Of a stretch of 64,000 nt of DNA, positions 47,188 through 60,654 are shown in pieces. Made by a program: the position numbers and the translations under genes. The DNA comes from Smittium mucronatum (taxonomy: Eukaryota; Kickxellomycota; Harpellomycetes; Harpellales; Legeriomycetaceae), in assembly GCA_001953115.1 (NCBI GenBank), contig LSSL01007374.1:1-64000 (forward strand). The letters are read 5' to 3'. Each line of letters opens with the position of its first letter. Within the stretch, counting starts at the first letter, position 1. The notes beneath the pieces were generated by a model that was not told the DNA's origin, made no database searches, and saw nothing but the letters and a program-made list of their open reading frames with translations.

Positions 47188-50100
47188 TAATAGTTTATAA
47201 AATCGTCTTTTCGATTTTATAATAAATTTTGGTTTTAAGGTCTTCGAATGTAAAAATTGCATATTAGTTATATATAAAGCTATAGAATAATTTTTTGAAA
47301 AATTTTCACTTATTAAATAATTGAAGGGGTTATTTTGATATTATTATATCGATTAGGAAATTTGGTCTAGTTTAGTAGAAAAAAAAATCCTATTAGTTAT
47401 TTTATACCAATAATGACTCTTAATCATTAGATTTAAGATGTAGTTGGTTTTTTTTTGTCCTTTTTATCTATTCACTTATAAAGTTTTATACCGCATTCTT
47501 TTTTTATCATCCTTTTGAATTTAAATATCCAAATTTTTCCATTGAATTATATGCTTTATTTTTTTTAAAAAATACAGATTTTGAATCTGTTTACACAAAT
47601 TTCACCATTTAATTCCTTAAAGGTTTTTATATTTGAACGCTTCGAGGTCATAAGATGTATTTATCTTCTATAATTTGATTTTCTCTCACTATTAGAACGT
47701 TTTTACTAATTAAAACAATTATAAGGTGTGTTTTAATAGAGGTTTTAGCTGAATAACAGGAGAAGATTATTATTATATTGATAAATCTTAAATTATTATA
47801 TAATCATTAGTCAATTGCATCATTGACTTTTATTTTAAGATTAATTGGTTCAAAACCTGAACCCAATTGTCCAAAAGTAACATCGACCTAATTTTTTGTA
47901 ATAGTTTTTATTTTTATTGATTTCTCTTCGGTCTTTTATGGTAAAAGTCTCATTATGCCTTGAATAGATGAATATAAAAAACTTCATTTGAGAATTAAAA
48001 ATCAGTAACCAACGGAATATTAACTCGAATTAAAAATTAAACAGAGTAAAATAAATTTAGGTTATTAATTATTACAAAATAAAGCAATAATTTTTTTAAA
48101 AAAGCTAAAAATTGAATAATTTATTTCGGAAATTAGAAAAAAATCTGTAAAATTTTTGTTATTTCATAATAACTGTGTTTTTTCATAAAAAATAGGTTTT
48201 TAGTAAAAACCTGGGGGAATTAAATGAATGCTTTTTTAGTTTTAAAACTAAGTTTTTATCAAAGTGGAATCTGAAATAACAAAGAAAATAGATTTTTTCA
48301 ATTAATCTCTATCATCGAATTAAATTGATGGAAGGCTTTTTACAACCAAAAAATTCAAAATATCTCATAAATAAGTTTTTTTCAAGTAATTTATACGTTA
48401 AGCATAGTTTATTACGACAATTTCTCGTATGAGACTGAAAAAAATTTGGCCTATATTATTCTTGCAACCAATAGTTAAAAAAATCTTTCAGCAAAAAAGG
48501 TCTAGATTTTCAAATGAAGCTAAAACAATTAAAAAATAAAATTTCTTATATATCAAATAAAAAAACTCAGAAAGAAAAAATTAATTATATATATAAGAAT
48601 GAAATTAAGATGAGTATTACATGGCGAAAGTGGCTCGCCATGCTTTGTACTCAGATTTTGAGCCAAAATGATCTGATAAAATTATAAAAATGAATCACTT
48701 TGTTATTTAAAGTTTTTTTTTGTAGCGTAAAATCCTAACAATTCTCTGATTTAGGGATAACAGAGTCTTTAAATTTAGGATATAAATCAAAAAAATAATA
48801 ATAAAAAATATATAGATAAATCTAACTATTGAGTTTCATATAAGAAAAATACAGTGAATATACCGAAAATCACCGAAATAGAGATATAACAATTCATGAA
48901 TTCATGGAGGTAGATAATTCCCTTTTAAATCAATTTATTACTAATAGAATGTCCCATATTTATCGTTAATACATATTGAAAAAAAAAATACTAGTAATTT
49001 TCATGTCAATTTAAATTTAATACACATTATTTTTTCTAAAAAAAAGCACAAAAGAATAAAAATTAAATTCTTTGTTTTTTAATACATCCCAGTTGAATAA
49101 TGACACAGTCATAAAATCATTTTATTTACCGAGTTTATCTTAAAGTAAATAAATATTTCTTTTAAAAAGTTAAAAAAAAAAAGTCATAATATATAAAAAT
49201 TATGATCAAATTAGAGTTTTTAATGTCTATTTTTTTTTCAATTATAGAAAAATATCCCCAAGAAAAGAATCATGTGAAAGAAATCAGAAAATATAGAAAA
49301 TCGCCATAAACCCCCCTGTACCAAGTTTCTAACCATTAGAGGGATTAATAATCATGACTTAAATGATATAAGGAATTAATATCGCTAAGAAAAAGCCATC
49401 ATCAATGTTAGATGACTCATTCATAGAAAAAATATTATTGAGATTTTTTTTAATAAAAAAGCCTTAATATATAAAATCATTTTTTAAGAATCTACTGAAT
49501 CAAGTGTGGGTTTAAACGTTATATGAAATATTATTTCAATGACATTTTTAATAAATAAATAATACCAATTAATTAATATAATAATAATACTTCAGAGTAA
49601 AACAAATTTGTTTGGAAAAATAGACAGTAGTGATATTAATACTACTTATACCACTTATTTAAATGGATCTAGATAAAATATTAAAAAGGGAGGAACTGAA
49701 AAAAATTTCCCGATTTCTAAAGTAAAATAGATATATAATTTTTATTTATCATAGATTGGGGTCTTGATATAGATACGAGAAATTCAGCTCATTTTTTTTA
49801 AAAGATCTGAAATATCTTACTGATTAGATACTAAATATATCATTCAATATTCCAAGGCAGTATAAAGAGATTTTATGTGCCAAATTATATACAGTATTTT
49901 TTACCACATACCTCAAAAAATAACAAAGTAACAAGGAGAAATATATATTTATATTATAGGGCCAAATTTCTCGCACAAATTAGTTTATTATTTTCCATAT
50001 AAAATTTGAACATGACACCCCCCCCTCTATATATACAAAATTAATTGAATCAATCAGATACCAAGTGCTATGATTTATTAGATTAACTTATTCTCACAAT

Positions 50101-52904
50101 GATCAAATAAATATAAATCCAGATTCGAAAATATTTATTTTTTATATACGGCTTGAAAAAGAATAAAATTTTCTTAAAAAAAGTTCCAATAAGCCCAGTC
50201 TATATAAAAAATAAGCAAAAATTGTGTCAAAATAAACATAAAAAAAAATTTCGCATAAAAAGTTGATATTTAAAGAATCAATTTATGAATATATAAGTGA
50301 AAAAACCGTTTCATAAAAAAAAGAGGTGGTATTTTAAAAGGGTTTCAAAAAAAATCTAGATATGATAAATTAGCGCTTCATTACTGATTAGAATAATCTT
50401 TTTTGATAGATAAAATACTCAAAGATGTATCTGAAAAAAAAATAGCTTTGAATAAAATACTGAAAATAAAAACTAAATTCACGTTTAAGTTTATATCACG
50501 AAATTCGGAAAGTATTTTAGAAGTTTAAATACGATCATCGAATTTGCTTTTAAATGGGAGTAAATATTAGATATCAAAAATTTTATCTCATCAAAACCCG
50601 ATGATCCAATATCTACGAATGTAATAAACACATTAGTAATAATATATTTATAAAAAAACCCCAAAAATTGCTATTATACCTAATTAAATATCAGAGTTTA
50701 TTATTAATGGAAAAAATAGATTCCTAGAACTTAGAAAAGTGCGTTTAAAAATTATATCGAGATTTCTTACACTGTAAGGAGTTATTTAAATGATTTTAAT
50801 GTTACATTTATATCTTATAAAAATAAATAAAATATAAAGTACATTCAGCTACAGTAAAATATCTCTTACATCGATGTTTAAAGAAATTAATCAAATAAAT
50901 GAAGAGCATAAAAAAATAAAAATAAATAAATAAATTAGACTAATTACAAAGTAATATTCTCATCAAAATTTAAAATTTATTAGATAAAAATGGGGAAAGA
51001 ACAAAACTGGCACCAAAGTAATCCTTATTTGGATTAAACTTTTTTTCAAAGGTATTAGACTTTGCTTCAAATAATAAATTTAAATTGAATATTTTTATAC
51101 GTGGGAAATGATTTTAAACTACTTTACTTTAATAATTTATTTTAAGGATCAAAAATACAACAGAATGAACTAAAAAACTAAATATACATTTATTTGGGTG
51201 AAAATTAGGGGTTCAAAAATGGTTCCAGACATTGCTTATTAAGATTATTTATTTTTATGCGAAATTATTTGAGATTATGGAAGTTATATGAGCTCTCTCT
51301 AGAAAAATAAAATATTGGACTTCTACTGTCTTAAGATGCTGTTTTAATTTTAATTTCAATCTAATATTTTCAAAAAATTCTAAGCACATTATTTAATTTG
51401 GAAGATAATTCGGAAATAGAAATAAATAAAAATTTATTCTAAATTCATACATTTGATTAAAAAAATAATTGCCTCTTCACTATTAGAAGAAGTTTATGGA
51501 TATTAAAAAAAACCCAGAGTATTTATTTAAAAAATTATTCATAATCATATTTAGCACATAAAATAATAATTCCAATTTCCACAATAAATTTATTAGCCTA
51601 TAAATATTTTTATTTAGAACCGATTCAAAATCTATAATATTAATAAAACATTTTAACTAATTTAACATCACAGTTATCAGCTAAAGTGGTAGAAATATGT
51701 TTACCACTAGGTTTATTTTCAATTGAAGGTTTTATTTATGAATAATGGATGAAGATTTTAGAAGATAATTGCGATTAAAAGGAAATAATTTTTTTAATGA
51801 TTCACTTTTAAGTTTATAATTCTGGAATAATTATCAGAATTTATTATTGTAAGTTGATGTAATTCAATAAAAAAAATTAATTACCTTTTACTGTGTTATA
51901 TTTTGAGTTATTTATTCGTTAACTCTTTAAAATAAATCAAATATTAAAAGATTAAATGTTGTATATTTTGAAATAAATTTTTGAAAGCAAATCAATAAGC
52001 TGGCTTTAATTTTCTTTGTTTATATAATTTATAAATTTGAGAGCGTATTTTTAACTATGTGGCCAAGTTACTGTTATATCTCATGATTCAATCCAAATTC
52101 TGTTCGCTTTTTAAGTCTTCTATATTACCAGTTTAGTAATAATTTTTATTACTTCTTCTTAAGCTTTTTTAGTAAATCTTTTTCATTTTAATTTTAATTT
52201 TAAAGGGTTAACCAATAAATATCCGCTAAATCGACTAATATTAGACTATTTAAAGAAAATAAGCCAAATCGGACTGAATTTGGCTATTTTAAGCGATTTT
52301 ATAGCTATGTAGAAATTTATCCAATAACAACGTTTATTTAGTAAGAGTCCTTCGACTAGTATCTATTAGATTAAGATACCAATGCAATTGAGGCCTTTGA
52401 GTTGAGTGGATGATAAAAATTGGCATTTAATAAATAAGTCAAAATGAACAATTTTTTAAAGTATCTTAAATTTTATAAAAAAAATTTATGTTTGAATCAA
52501 CTTATGAATCTATAAAATCTAATTGTTCCTCTAATGATTCTTATATAATGAATTTTTGGTTTTTTTTAAAAAAATCTAATCCATTAAACAATTAAAATGC
52601 TTCCAATTCATTGTATTTATATAAGAACAAGTTATTTCCTTCGTACTTCGAGAAAGATAATGATATTAAATATTTGAAATGAATTCCAAAATTTAAACCA
52701 AATCAAGTCATATTTATCAGTGTATATTTTGAAAATAACAAACTAAAATGAATATTATTTCAAAACTTAACTTTAAATGGGGGTTTTCCAAAAAATTAAT
52801 CATATTTTTATAATTATCGGGTCTTGGATGCAAAATTCAAGCAATGGAAGTACATGTCAAATTTCATTTGTTCTCTACAACTTTTCAGGACCAAATTCAA
52901 AAAT
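47188..52904. other. AT-rich DNA without recognised genes
   Basis: About 5.7 kb with no ORF above about 60 codons. Possible decayed Tc1/mariner-type ends (ACAGTAAAATATCTC at about 50848 and CGAGATTTCTTACACTGTA at about 50759-50777) lack partners. A hairpin at 48620-48642 and a fragment of the foldback terminal motif near 52390 are the only structured items I see. Confidence 0.45.
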
Positions 52905-54070
52905 AATACACCAATTTTGAATAAAATAAAATTAATTACAAAAAAAGGCAAAATTTATTAGGATTTAGTAAAAAAAATTTCGAAAAAAGCAATAATGTAT
53001 TGGATAAAGTCAAATTAATTAAAAAAAGTAAAATGGATTCGAAAAAAGTAAATCCAATTCGGGAAGAGTTTCTTTTGTTTAATCTTTGTTGGGAATTCGC
53101 GTTAAAATACTTATTTTCAACGCCACTATTTGATGTGTGATTTGATATTAGATAATTGGTTTTATATTTTACCCCTTAATTATATCTTGTAAGAAAAAAA
53201 ATTGCTAAATTAGAATCATTCGGAGGATAGCGGTAATTTTGATTTTTTAAACGGGAAATGAATAAAGTGGATTTATTTTTCGTGATTTTTTCGAAATTTA
53301 TGTTTATGTTTATGAGTAAAAGTTTTTAGCAAAAAGTTCAATAAAAAAATGCACCATTTTGATTAAATTAAAGAAATATTTCTGAAGAAATTATTTAAAA
53401 AAATAAAATGTATAAAAGATACTGTACATTCATAAAATTAAAATATAAGTTATACCATATTTCCACCAGTTATTAGTATTAGGTCTTTCGTAAAAAATAT
53501 ATAAATCAATTTAAATGAAAGCTTAATAAATCAGATATTTTCAGTACAATATATTCAACAAATATAATTTTTTATATTAAAGCCTTCTAAATGAAGATTT
53601 GGTTGTAATTTTAATCTATTTCAGAATATTTTATTCATTTTTTACAAGTCGGTTAGCACTATTTATACCTCCATGGACGCAATAAACCTTTAATTTTATT
53701 CAAATAGAAATGGAAAAGTTGAAATATATTGATGTTACAGGCTTTGAAAAAATCAATCGAAGCCTAAAATTTATACCGTTTATTTACATTTTGTGTTTTA
53801 TTTTCTGAGCGATTAGTCTATATCCTACAGTTAATCTAAATGGAAACGTATTTTTCTAATCTATTTGAAAATCTATTTGAAATAGATATACTTTTAAAAA
53901 CTATTAAATTCCAACTAAATTTGATTTAGTAATTTCTTTCCAATTGGATTTACTTTTTTTTTTAATTAATTGGACTTTTAGCTAATATTATTTTTACTTT
54001 TTTTGAAATAAATTTTACTAAAATCCAATAATATTTTACTTTTTTCGAATTTTGTTTTGAAAAGGTGTAG
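52905..54070. mobile_element. Inverted-repeat element with tandem subterminal motifs
   Basis: The left arm (~52909-53062) and the right arm (~53930-54070) are inverted relatives. Both start TACACC inward from the outer end and carry repeated (T)TCGAAAAAAGTAAA and AGTAAATCCAATT(C/G)GG motifs. The ~0.9 kb between them has no ORF. The arms are diverged, so boundaries are approximate and no target duplication is assigned. Confidence 0.5.
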
Positions 54071-55122
54071 TTTTAGGATGCCTCATATTAGTTAATTCAA
54101 AAATGAAATCATCTAACAGTAAAAATGTATTTCATTTATTCATATATCGCTCTATAAATCCAATGGTAAGATACGGCTTAAATATTTTTTCGAATGAAAT
54201 CAATGTAATCATCATAATTATGTCTATAAATTTAACTAAATATTGGTTTAATTTTTGAACCGTCAATAAAAATTTTATTTCGAGTTTTTTTTCTATAATT
54301 CAAACTTAGAAGGTGCAGAATTAAGCGAGATTTTACTGTAATATGAACAAAAGGAATAATTATTACGATATGAACTACAACTTTTCTCAATTAGAAGTGC
54401 TTTCAATATTTCGGCAGATTATTTCATATTATAATTGGAATTTCATTGAATCATCGTTTGATTTGTTCATTAATATATTGTGTAATGTTTTTTTTTGATT
54501 TTATTAATAGTTATTAGGCATAGAATTATGCATTTATTAAGCCACTTAGTTTCATTTGGGCTAAAAAAACCAAAATAAAAGCCTTAAATAGCTATATATG
54601 GATCCACAAATTCATAATATTTCTTTTTTGAGTTTAATAATATCAAGGTGATAAGTTAAATTCATATCAGAAACATATTTTTTTATATTTCATTTATTCG
54701 AGAAATTATTATCCCAAAAAGAATTGTTTCTTTGATTATAAAAGTGTTTATTTACTTTACTTATTTTTATGATCTTATTTTGAATACGTTTTAATAACTC
54801 TTTTATTACAGTTGTTAATATATCATACTGAAATACTAAGCCGAAATACATATAATCTAAAAAAATTTAAAATTTTAGGTGAAAATTATCAAAGAATATA
54901 CTATTGTGGTAAAGCAGCCCATCCCTTCTTATTTGAAATCGGTTTAAATTATTAAAAATATTCGCCAAATAGCATGATTAAATCGAAATTACTCAATTAT
55001 AAATTGGTGTGTTTATGTATTAATTTACATAATTTTTTGCTGAAATTTTTTTCCTTATTGCTTATTTTGTATCAGGATTCTAATTTTGTATCAATTCAAA
55101 TAATTTTGAATTTAATCGAAAT
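54071..55122. other. AT-rich DNA, possible mariner-type end
   Basis: No gene is seen. The minus strand at about 54345-54300 reads TACAGTAAAATCTCGCTTAATTC, which resembles pogo/Tc1-mariner inverted repeats. A weak partner (ACAGTAAAAATG) lies at about 54117, suggesting a ~230-bp MITE, but the match is short. Confidence 0.35.
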
Positions 55123-55137
55123 ATAGTATTTAGCGGA

Positions 55138-55761
55138 ACCCTAAGAGTGAAATACCTTGCCGTGGTTTAAGGGCTTAATAGTGCACTTTTCGAAGTACAT
55201 TAGACCAAAATTTCACAAAGCGATGTACTATTATTGGTTCGAAATAGTGGAGACAGCGCATAGAGATTCGTAGGACAGCCATTCCAGAGAAGAAACATCT
55301 AGAAACAGGAGGAACCGATCGTTTGAAACAGCTGAGACATATTCTAGTGCACAGGTCCAGGTTCGACAGTCAGGCGGATCTCAGCGTCTAAAAGCTATTT
55401 GTAGAAGGGCCATGTCGATCAATCCCATGTTTGGGTAGGAGCCTAATTTTATTAATTCTGTTAGATGTAGGCTCTGACTAGGAGCTCGGTAGATTCAATG
55501 AACTATTGTTCATTGAAAAAAAGCTTAATTCTTGACTGCACGTAACCTCAGTCATCCAGCCTACTTGAAGCAATACCAGGGGGAGTATTTCTGTTGGTAG
55601 ATTGAACCCTTTTTCCGTAGGTACGTAGCCGGTATTCCGGCAAAGGAGCTTATTATAGCTAGGATAATAGTCTTTTCTATACGGATTTTTCTTTTTTTCA
55701 TATTTTTTTAGTATAGTTTTTAATGACGTTATCTTAAAATAAAATTGCGTGATAAAAAAAA
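55138..55761 (+). mobile_element. SINE-like element, copy 3 (full length)
   Basis: A 624-bp, GC-rich element flanked by a perfect 15-base direct repeat, ATAGTATTTAGCGGA (55123-55137 and 55762-55776). It starts ACCCTAAGAGTGAAATACC, has an A-box match TGGTTTAAGGG at 55163-55173 and ends in GCGTGATAAAAAAAA. B-box candidates (GGTTCGAAATA at 55236 and GGTTCGACAGT at about 55383) are imperfect and not conserved in copy 2. It has no ORF. The long duplication plus the A-tail shows target-primed reverse transcription, presumably by one of the LINEs. The best conserved block between copies is about 55370-55440, including GACAGTCAGGCGGATCTCAG and AAGGGCCATGTCGATCAA. Confidence 0.88.
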
Positions 55762-55776
55762 ATAGTATTTAGCGGA

Positions 55777-58600
55777 CTCTTAGACAAATCAGAAGTTCTT
55801 CTTGTAAGATTTTCTTATGTCTTTTTTAGTTAAAATACTGATTATTAATTATCATTTTTTTATTCTATTAGTCAAATTTCGCTAATGATAATTTGGAAAA
55901 ATATAAATTATGCAAGTTCGTCACAATTTTGAAAACTGCACACAGTTACTAAAACAACAGAAATTTTAGTCCTATGAACGTCTTATGCATAATGTGAGTG
56001 TTTAATGGGCAATAGTTTGAAAAATGTTATAATTAATATTTGAATAAGCTAAACAATCTTTAGGGCCTGTTCAACCTCCAAATATTTGGATATTCTTTAC
56101 TTATGGACCGGATATTTTAATTTATAAATTATTCTACTATTCTATTGACAATTTATGGTTAGCAAAGCTAAAACCCAAATAGTAGTTTTAGATAAGTATA
56201 AAAAGGGCAAAATTATGTCACTGAATAAATTTATCTTGGAAAAGATCAATTTTTAATAAGTAAAATTTATTAATGGCTAAGTTATACTTTTTACACAAAC
56301 AATTTCATTTCTAACAATAATCAGTTTAATCTTAAAATTAATCTACAAGACAGAAGTGATGACAGTATTATGAAGTAAAATCGGAATATAAGATTTGTAA
56401 AAAAAAAATTCTTATCTTCAGAATAATCTCACATTTATTTAAACTCTAGTAATATTATTTTAAATATAAGTCTCATATTTTTTATGATAAACCTTAATAA
56501 AGACAAATAGAAAAAGTGAGAAAATAAAATAAACATTATAATATTAAAGAATTGATATATTAAGCCACAATAAAATAACTAAAAATGGTAATTTCTTTAC
56601 TCTTTCAAGTCATATAATATAAAAATATATTTATTTTCTTTTCATAACGATATCATTCGATTAATTTTTTTATTATTATTGAATAAAATAAGAAAAAAAT
56701 CCTTATGAAATCTTTGATATAACCAAAATATAGCTAAGGAAAATTTTGGATCGAGAAACTTCTAAAAAAGTGACAATTATATAAGAATATAAACAAATGG
56801 GAAATTTCAAGTAGTTTTTGCTGCTGATAATATAATTATAAAATGTAAAATAACTGATCTTTTAGCGGTATATGGTGAAGTTTAACTTATGAAATTCTAG
56901 TAAATTTTAATTTTAGTGACTGAGACACAGCTCCAGTAATTTAAGATTAATTTGGTTTGTAGAGTTGGGTTTCAGAGACTTAATTATGTTATCATTGAAA
57001 TAAAGAAGTCTTCAAAATATGAATCACTCATATACACACTTTAGGTTAAAAAATTTTTGCAGGAAAATATTATTGCAACTGAAATAGAAATTGATTTTTT
57101 TTATTTTTAAATATCATTATTTTTTAATCAAACGCTTTTAATAAAAAAAATCCACTTTTTTTCGTGTCACAGGGTTTTAAAGCAAGTTAGCTCAACGAAG
57201 CTCGCCTATTAGGTCTTATAAAGGAACCTATACTCCTTCTTTCAGGGTTTTTTTGAATTAATAACTAAAAAGATATGATATTTAAAAAAAGAATGAGTGA
57301 AAAATCAACTAGATTAAAAAAATTCCTCTGATTATTTTTTTCTCAGTAATTATATGGGAAATTATTTGGCAATCCAATTGGATTATATCTACCTTTTTTT
57401 GTTTCAAAGGTTTTGAAGACGTTGTATGAATCGATTTGGTTTCTTGCTTATAACTATGTGATAGTATTAATATAGCAGAGCTTATTTTTGAAAAATGTTG
57501 ATATAAAAGTTTTTAAGATAATAAAGACAAGGATAAATCCCACCGTTTAAAAATTATGTATATATAGATTTAGTAGATCAAAGACATAGATAATTAGGAG
57601 GGCAATCTGATTGGCCATATAACCAAAAAAATTGGATAAGAGTTAAAAAGATCTTGAATTAAGAAAAAAACTCTTAATTATTCCAATTGAAATAAGTCAT
57701 TAAAGCTTCATCTACGGGTATGTGTCGAGTTTTAATTAACGTTCCGTTAAAATGACGACCTATGTATTATTTCTACAGTATTAGCTATATTTTAAATTCA
57801 AGTTAAGTCTCTAATAAAGTTAGTCTTGTCTTTATTATATCTGAAAAACGGGGTGGTTTCTATTTTGGATTCCATCACTCTTATATATGCTAATAAATAT
57901 ATAATAGTCACTAAATATAAAATAAAATAAATTCAGTCTTTGTTTGTGGATCTTCGAGCAACGTATAAACAGACCAGAGTCACTCCTAGTTAATCTATAA
58001 TATATTCCTGTTTTTTGTTTATTTAAAACTTGTTATTCACGAGGGCTCCTTATTATACGACATATGAATCATTGGATACTAATACCCAATGACAGAACAT
58101 AAATTTTACTTTAAAATTTCTTACATTCTTTTTAATAAAATATTTGATTTGTAAAATATGTTCTTTATTCGCCTAAAATACTAGAAGTACCAAATTATAA
58201 TTGCGATATATCCAAAATCAGTGTATTTACAGCATTTATAAGTTAATAACACGCTGAAAAAAAAATTAGCTGTAATATTTTGTGAAAAAAAGCATCTGGT
58301 ATGGTTAAGAACTTCCCAAATTTTCTATCTTCTTCTTTGAAGAATGTCAATCAAACTGACCAATAAATAACGTTCTAAATCTTGCGGAATAAATATATCA
58401 AGCCAAGCTAACAAACTAACCCTCAAGCCTAGAGCGATGGAAACTAGTAAAAATAGTTTCAAACAGCTGAACAAGTAAAGTTGGGCGAATTTTGCTGCTA
58501 CCAACCCTAATCCATAATTAGGTGTCACAACGGGCAGATAAAAAAAATTGTTAAGAAATACAAGCCCGTATCGATATTAGATTTGATATCGGGAAAGAAA
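55777..58600. other. AT-rich DNA, little recognised
   Basis: No gene is supported. A GC-richer patch at about 57160-57240 contains GTTAGCTCAACGAAGC, reminiscent of a tRNA D-arm, but no tRNA can be folded around it. The minus-strand frame at 58325-58528 lies opposite what may be the 5' part of the L1-like element. Confidence 0.4.
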
Positions 58601-59930
58601 ACAAAAAATAAAATTATCATGTGAATGGGGGGTACCCCGTTCAAACTCAGATGCATACTATGTAAATTTAACGTTGAAATTGATATTTTCATTGAAAAAA
58701 TAATGGAAAAAATTAACAAAATAAAAACATGCTTAGAAATAGATGCCAGAAGAAAAATTATATTCCCAAAACTTAAAGATAAAGAAAGTATGGAAATAGT
58801 AAAATTTAAATAGATAAAATAAAATAAGAAAAAAATAAAACTCCTGGAGACGCAATCATACAGCGAGAATTACAAATATATAACTATATTATCTTATAAT
58901 GGACTGAATATCTGGGATATTGCCGATAAGCCTATGAAAAATTGAAAATTTTAGGAGAGGTATTGGATATATCAGCCCTAAAAAATACTAAATACAACTC
59001 ATACCAATCAAAAAGTATAAAAATAATAATTTAAACAAAAAATAGAAATTAAACACCTTATAACATATTAGTCAACGATATAAAAGTGTCAATGCTGCTG
59101 AATGGGGCTAAAAATTTATTCAAATACTTTAAATAAATAGCCTACTTGATCAGCTAATTCCCTGAAATAAGGACTAAAGCCGGAAAGAACTTAAAAAAAC
59201 AAGAAACAACATTCCAAAAAGTATAAAAAAATATTTATTGAAGAAATAAATGACAAAACCGATAAAAAATAAAAAAATGACAAAGAAAAAGAAAATTATA
59301 ATATTAACACGAGCAACGCGGATAAGAATTCGAAAAAAATTAGTCTTGAGAAAAGTGACACTATAACTGAACCTTAACTAAGATCTAAAACCACATTTTA
59401 TAAGATATGTCAATCAATAAAAGCTTATTTGTTTAAAATGAAGAAATGGGATATAAAAAACTACAATACTTACCTGAAAGAGACCCCGATCTGTTAAGAA
59501 CACTCTCTGGTGAGTTTGATTATTCATAATCTAATCAAATCTGCTTGAGAAAAACTATATAAAAAAATCCAAATTGGAGAAAAAATATTTAAGAATTCAA
59601 AATAAAAAATAAAATAACTAGAGAAAAAGAAATAGCCAAAGAATTCTCAATAAAAATATAAAAGTAACTGGAGCATCATAATAAGCAAATTAGGAAGAAA
59701 TGTCAATCGATGCACTCTTATCTTTAAATAATACTAATGTATACCTTGACATAGCGAACCTAAATAATTTATCCAAACTTCATTGTGAGACTGAGGAAAA
59801 GGAAATCTTTTCTTTATACAATAAGTATTTTTAATTACTCAAATACATCGGGGAGGACTAGATATAAAATCACAACAAAAAGAGAAAAAATAAAGTTTAA
59901 AAATAAAAAAATTTGAAAAAAAATGCGAAA
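58600..59930 (+). mobile_element. Probable ORF1 region of the L1-like LINE (copy C)
   Basis: An A-rich, Lys/Asn-rich stretch with short plus-strand frames (for example 58625-58813, then fragments to about 59760) immediately upstream of an endonuclease-RT relic on the same strand. Composition and position fit a decayed L1-type ORF1, but no RNA-binding motif or zinc knuckle is visible. The 5' boundary is not defined. Confidence 0.35.
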
Positions 59931-60467
59931 TATGGAAGAAAACAAAAATATCAAAATAAAATCATTTAATATAATAGGAATATCAGATAATTATTTTATC
60001 CACTTGTAAAGATAAGAATTTATATTTCAAAGTATAAATATAAAGTCATTTGGATGTTATTTTACTTATTCTGAAAAAAGAATTATTTATAATTTTAGAA
60101 AGTAAACTACTAAAATTTGAATTTTTAGAAATAAATTTCGTCTATTTTGCAATATAAATAATACTGTGCTTTTATAATCTTTTTCTCGTGAATAAATTAT
60201 TCCTTCAAGTTATTTTGGCTACTAAATTTTCTAATAAATACAACATTTTTATACTGAAAAGCTATTTATTGTATATTTTGCTTTGTTTAAGCTTTGAATA
60301 TTATAACTTGTGATTTAATTTTAGTTAGAATGATTTATATAATTACTTTTTTTTATTTTTTATATTTATAACTTTATTTTATTTTTTTATTGGGAATTTA
60401 TTTATAATATTTAAATACTAGAGAAAAAACTAAAATAAAAATACAATACAAGGAAAAATAATAAAAT

Positions 60468-60529
60468 TTCATCACACTCCCATCTGTCGCTCTAGCTGCT
60501 CCGTACCCACTGGGCATTGGTTCAAGGTA
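60468..60529 (-). repeat. 5S-adjacent module shared with 11795-11853
   Basis: Directly after the 5S gene on the minus strand comes a ~60-base GC-richer segment (CCTTGAACCAATGCCC ... GGTACGGAGCAGCTAGAGC ... GTGATGAAA). It aligns at about 75% identity with 11795-11853. The match starts and ends within a few bases of the same points in both places, which suggests a defined module rather than chance. Confidence 0.55.
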
Positions 60530-60535
60530 TTTTTT

Positions 60536-60654
60536 GACTCACGGCACGCCGTATTCCCGTGCGGTCTCCCACCACAGTACTGACGACGCCATCACCAGCT
60601 TAACTTCAAAGATCGGACGGGATTTGGTGCTTTATGGTGTGAATGGACGTAAGA
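60536..60654 (-). rRNA. 5S ribosomal RNA gene (or 5S-derived retroelement head)
   Basis: The minus strand matches the eukaryotic 5S rRNA pattern over its full ~119 bases. It starts TCTTACGTCCATTCACACC, continues CCCGTCCGATCTTTGAAG TTAAGC, and contains the C-box-like GTCAGTACTGTGGTGGGAGACCGC, then GGGAATACGGCGTGCCGTGAG. The ends can pair (CTTACG with CGTGAG), giving helix I. The internal promoter boxes look conserved. No T-run follows the 3' end: the first TTTT on the minus strand is near 60466, so a Pol III transcript could run about 70 bases beyond the normal 5S end, through the module also found at 11795. It is therefore either a dispersed functional 5S gene or the head of a 5S-derived (SINE3-like) element. 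Confidence 0.85.

Noticed and set aside
50720..50900. Two ACAGTAAAAT/ATTTCTTACACTGTA motifs like Tc1/mariner ends
   Set aside because: They point away from each other rather than bounding one element, and the partners were not found.
18817..55776. The two inverted SINE-like copies as termini of one 37-kb transposon around PRP8
   Set aside because: Each copy has its own distinct target duplication (20 and 15 bases), so they are independent insertions.
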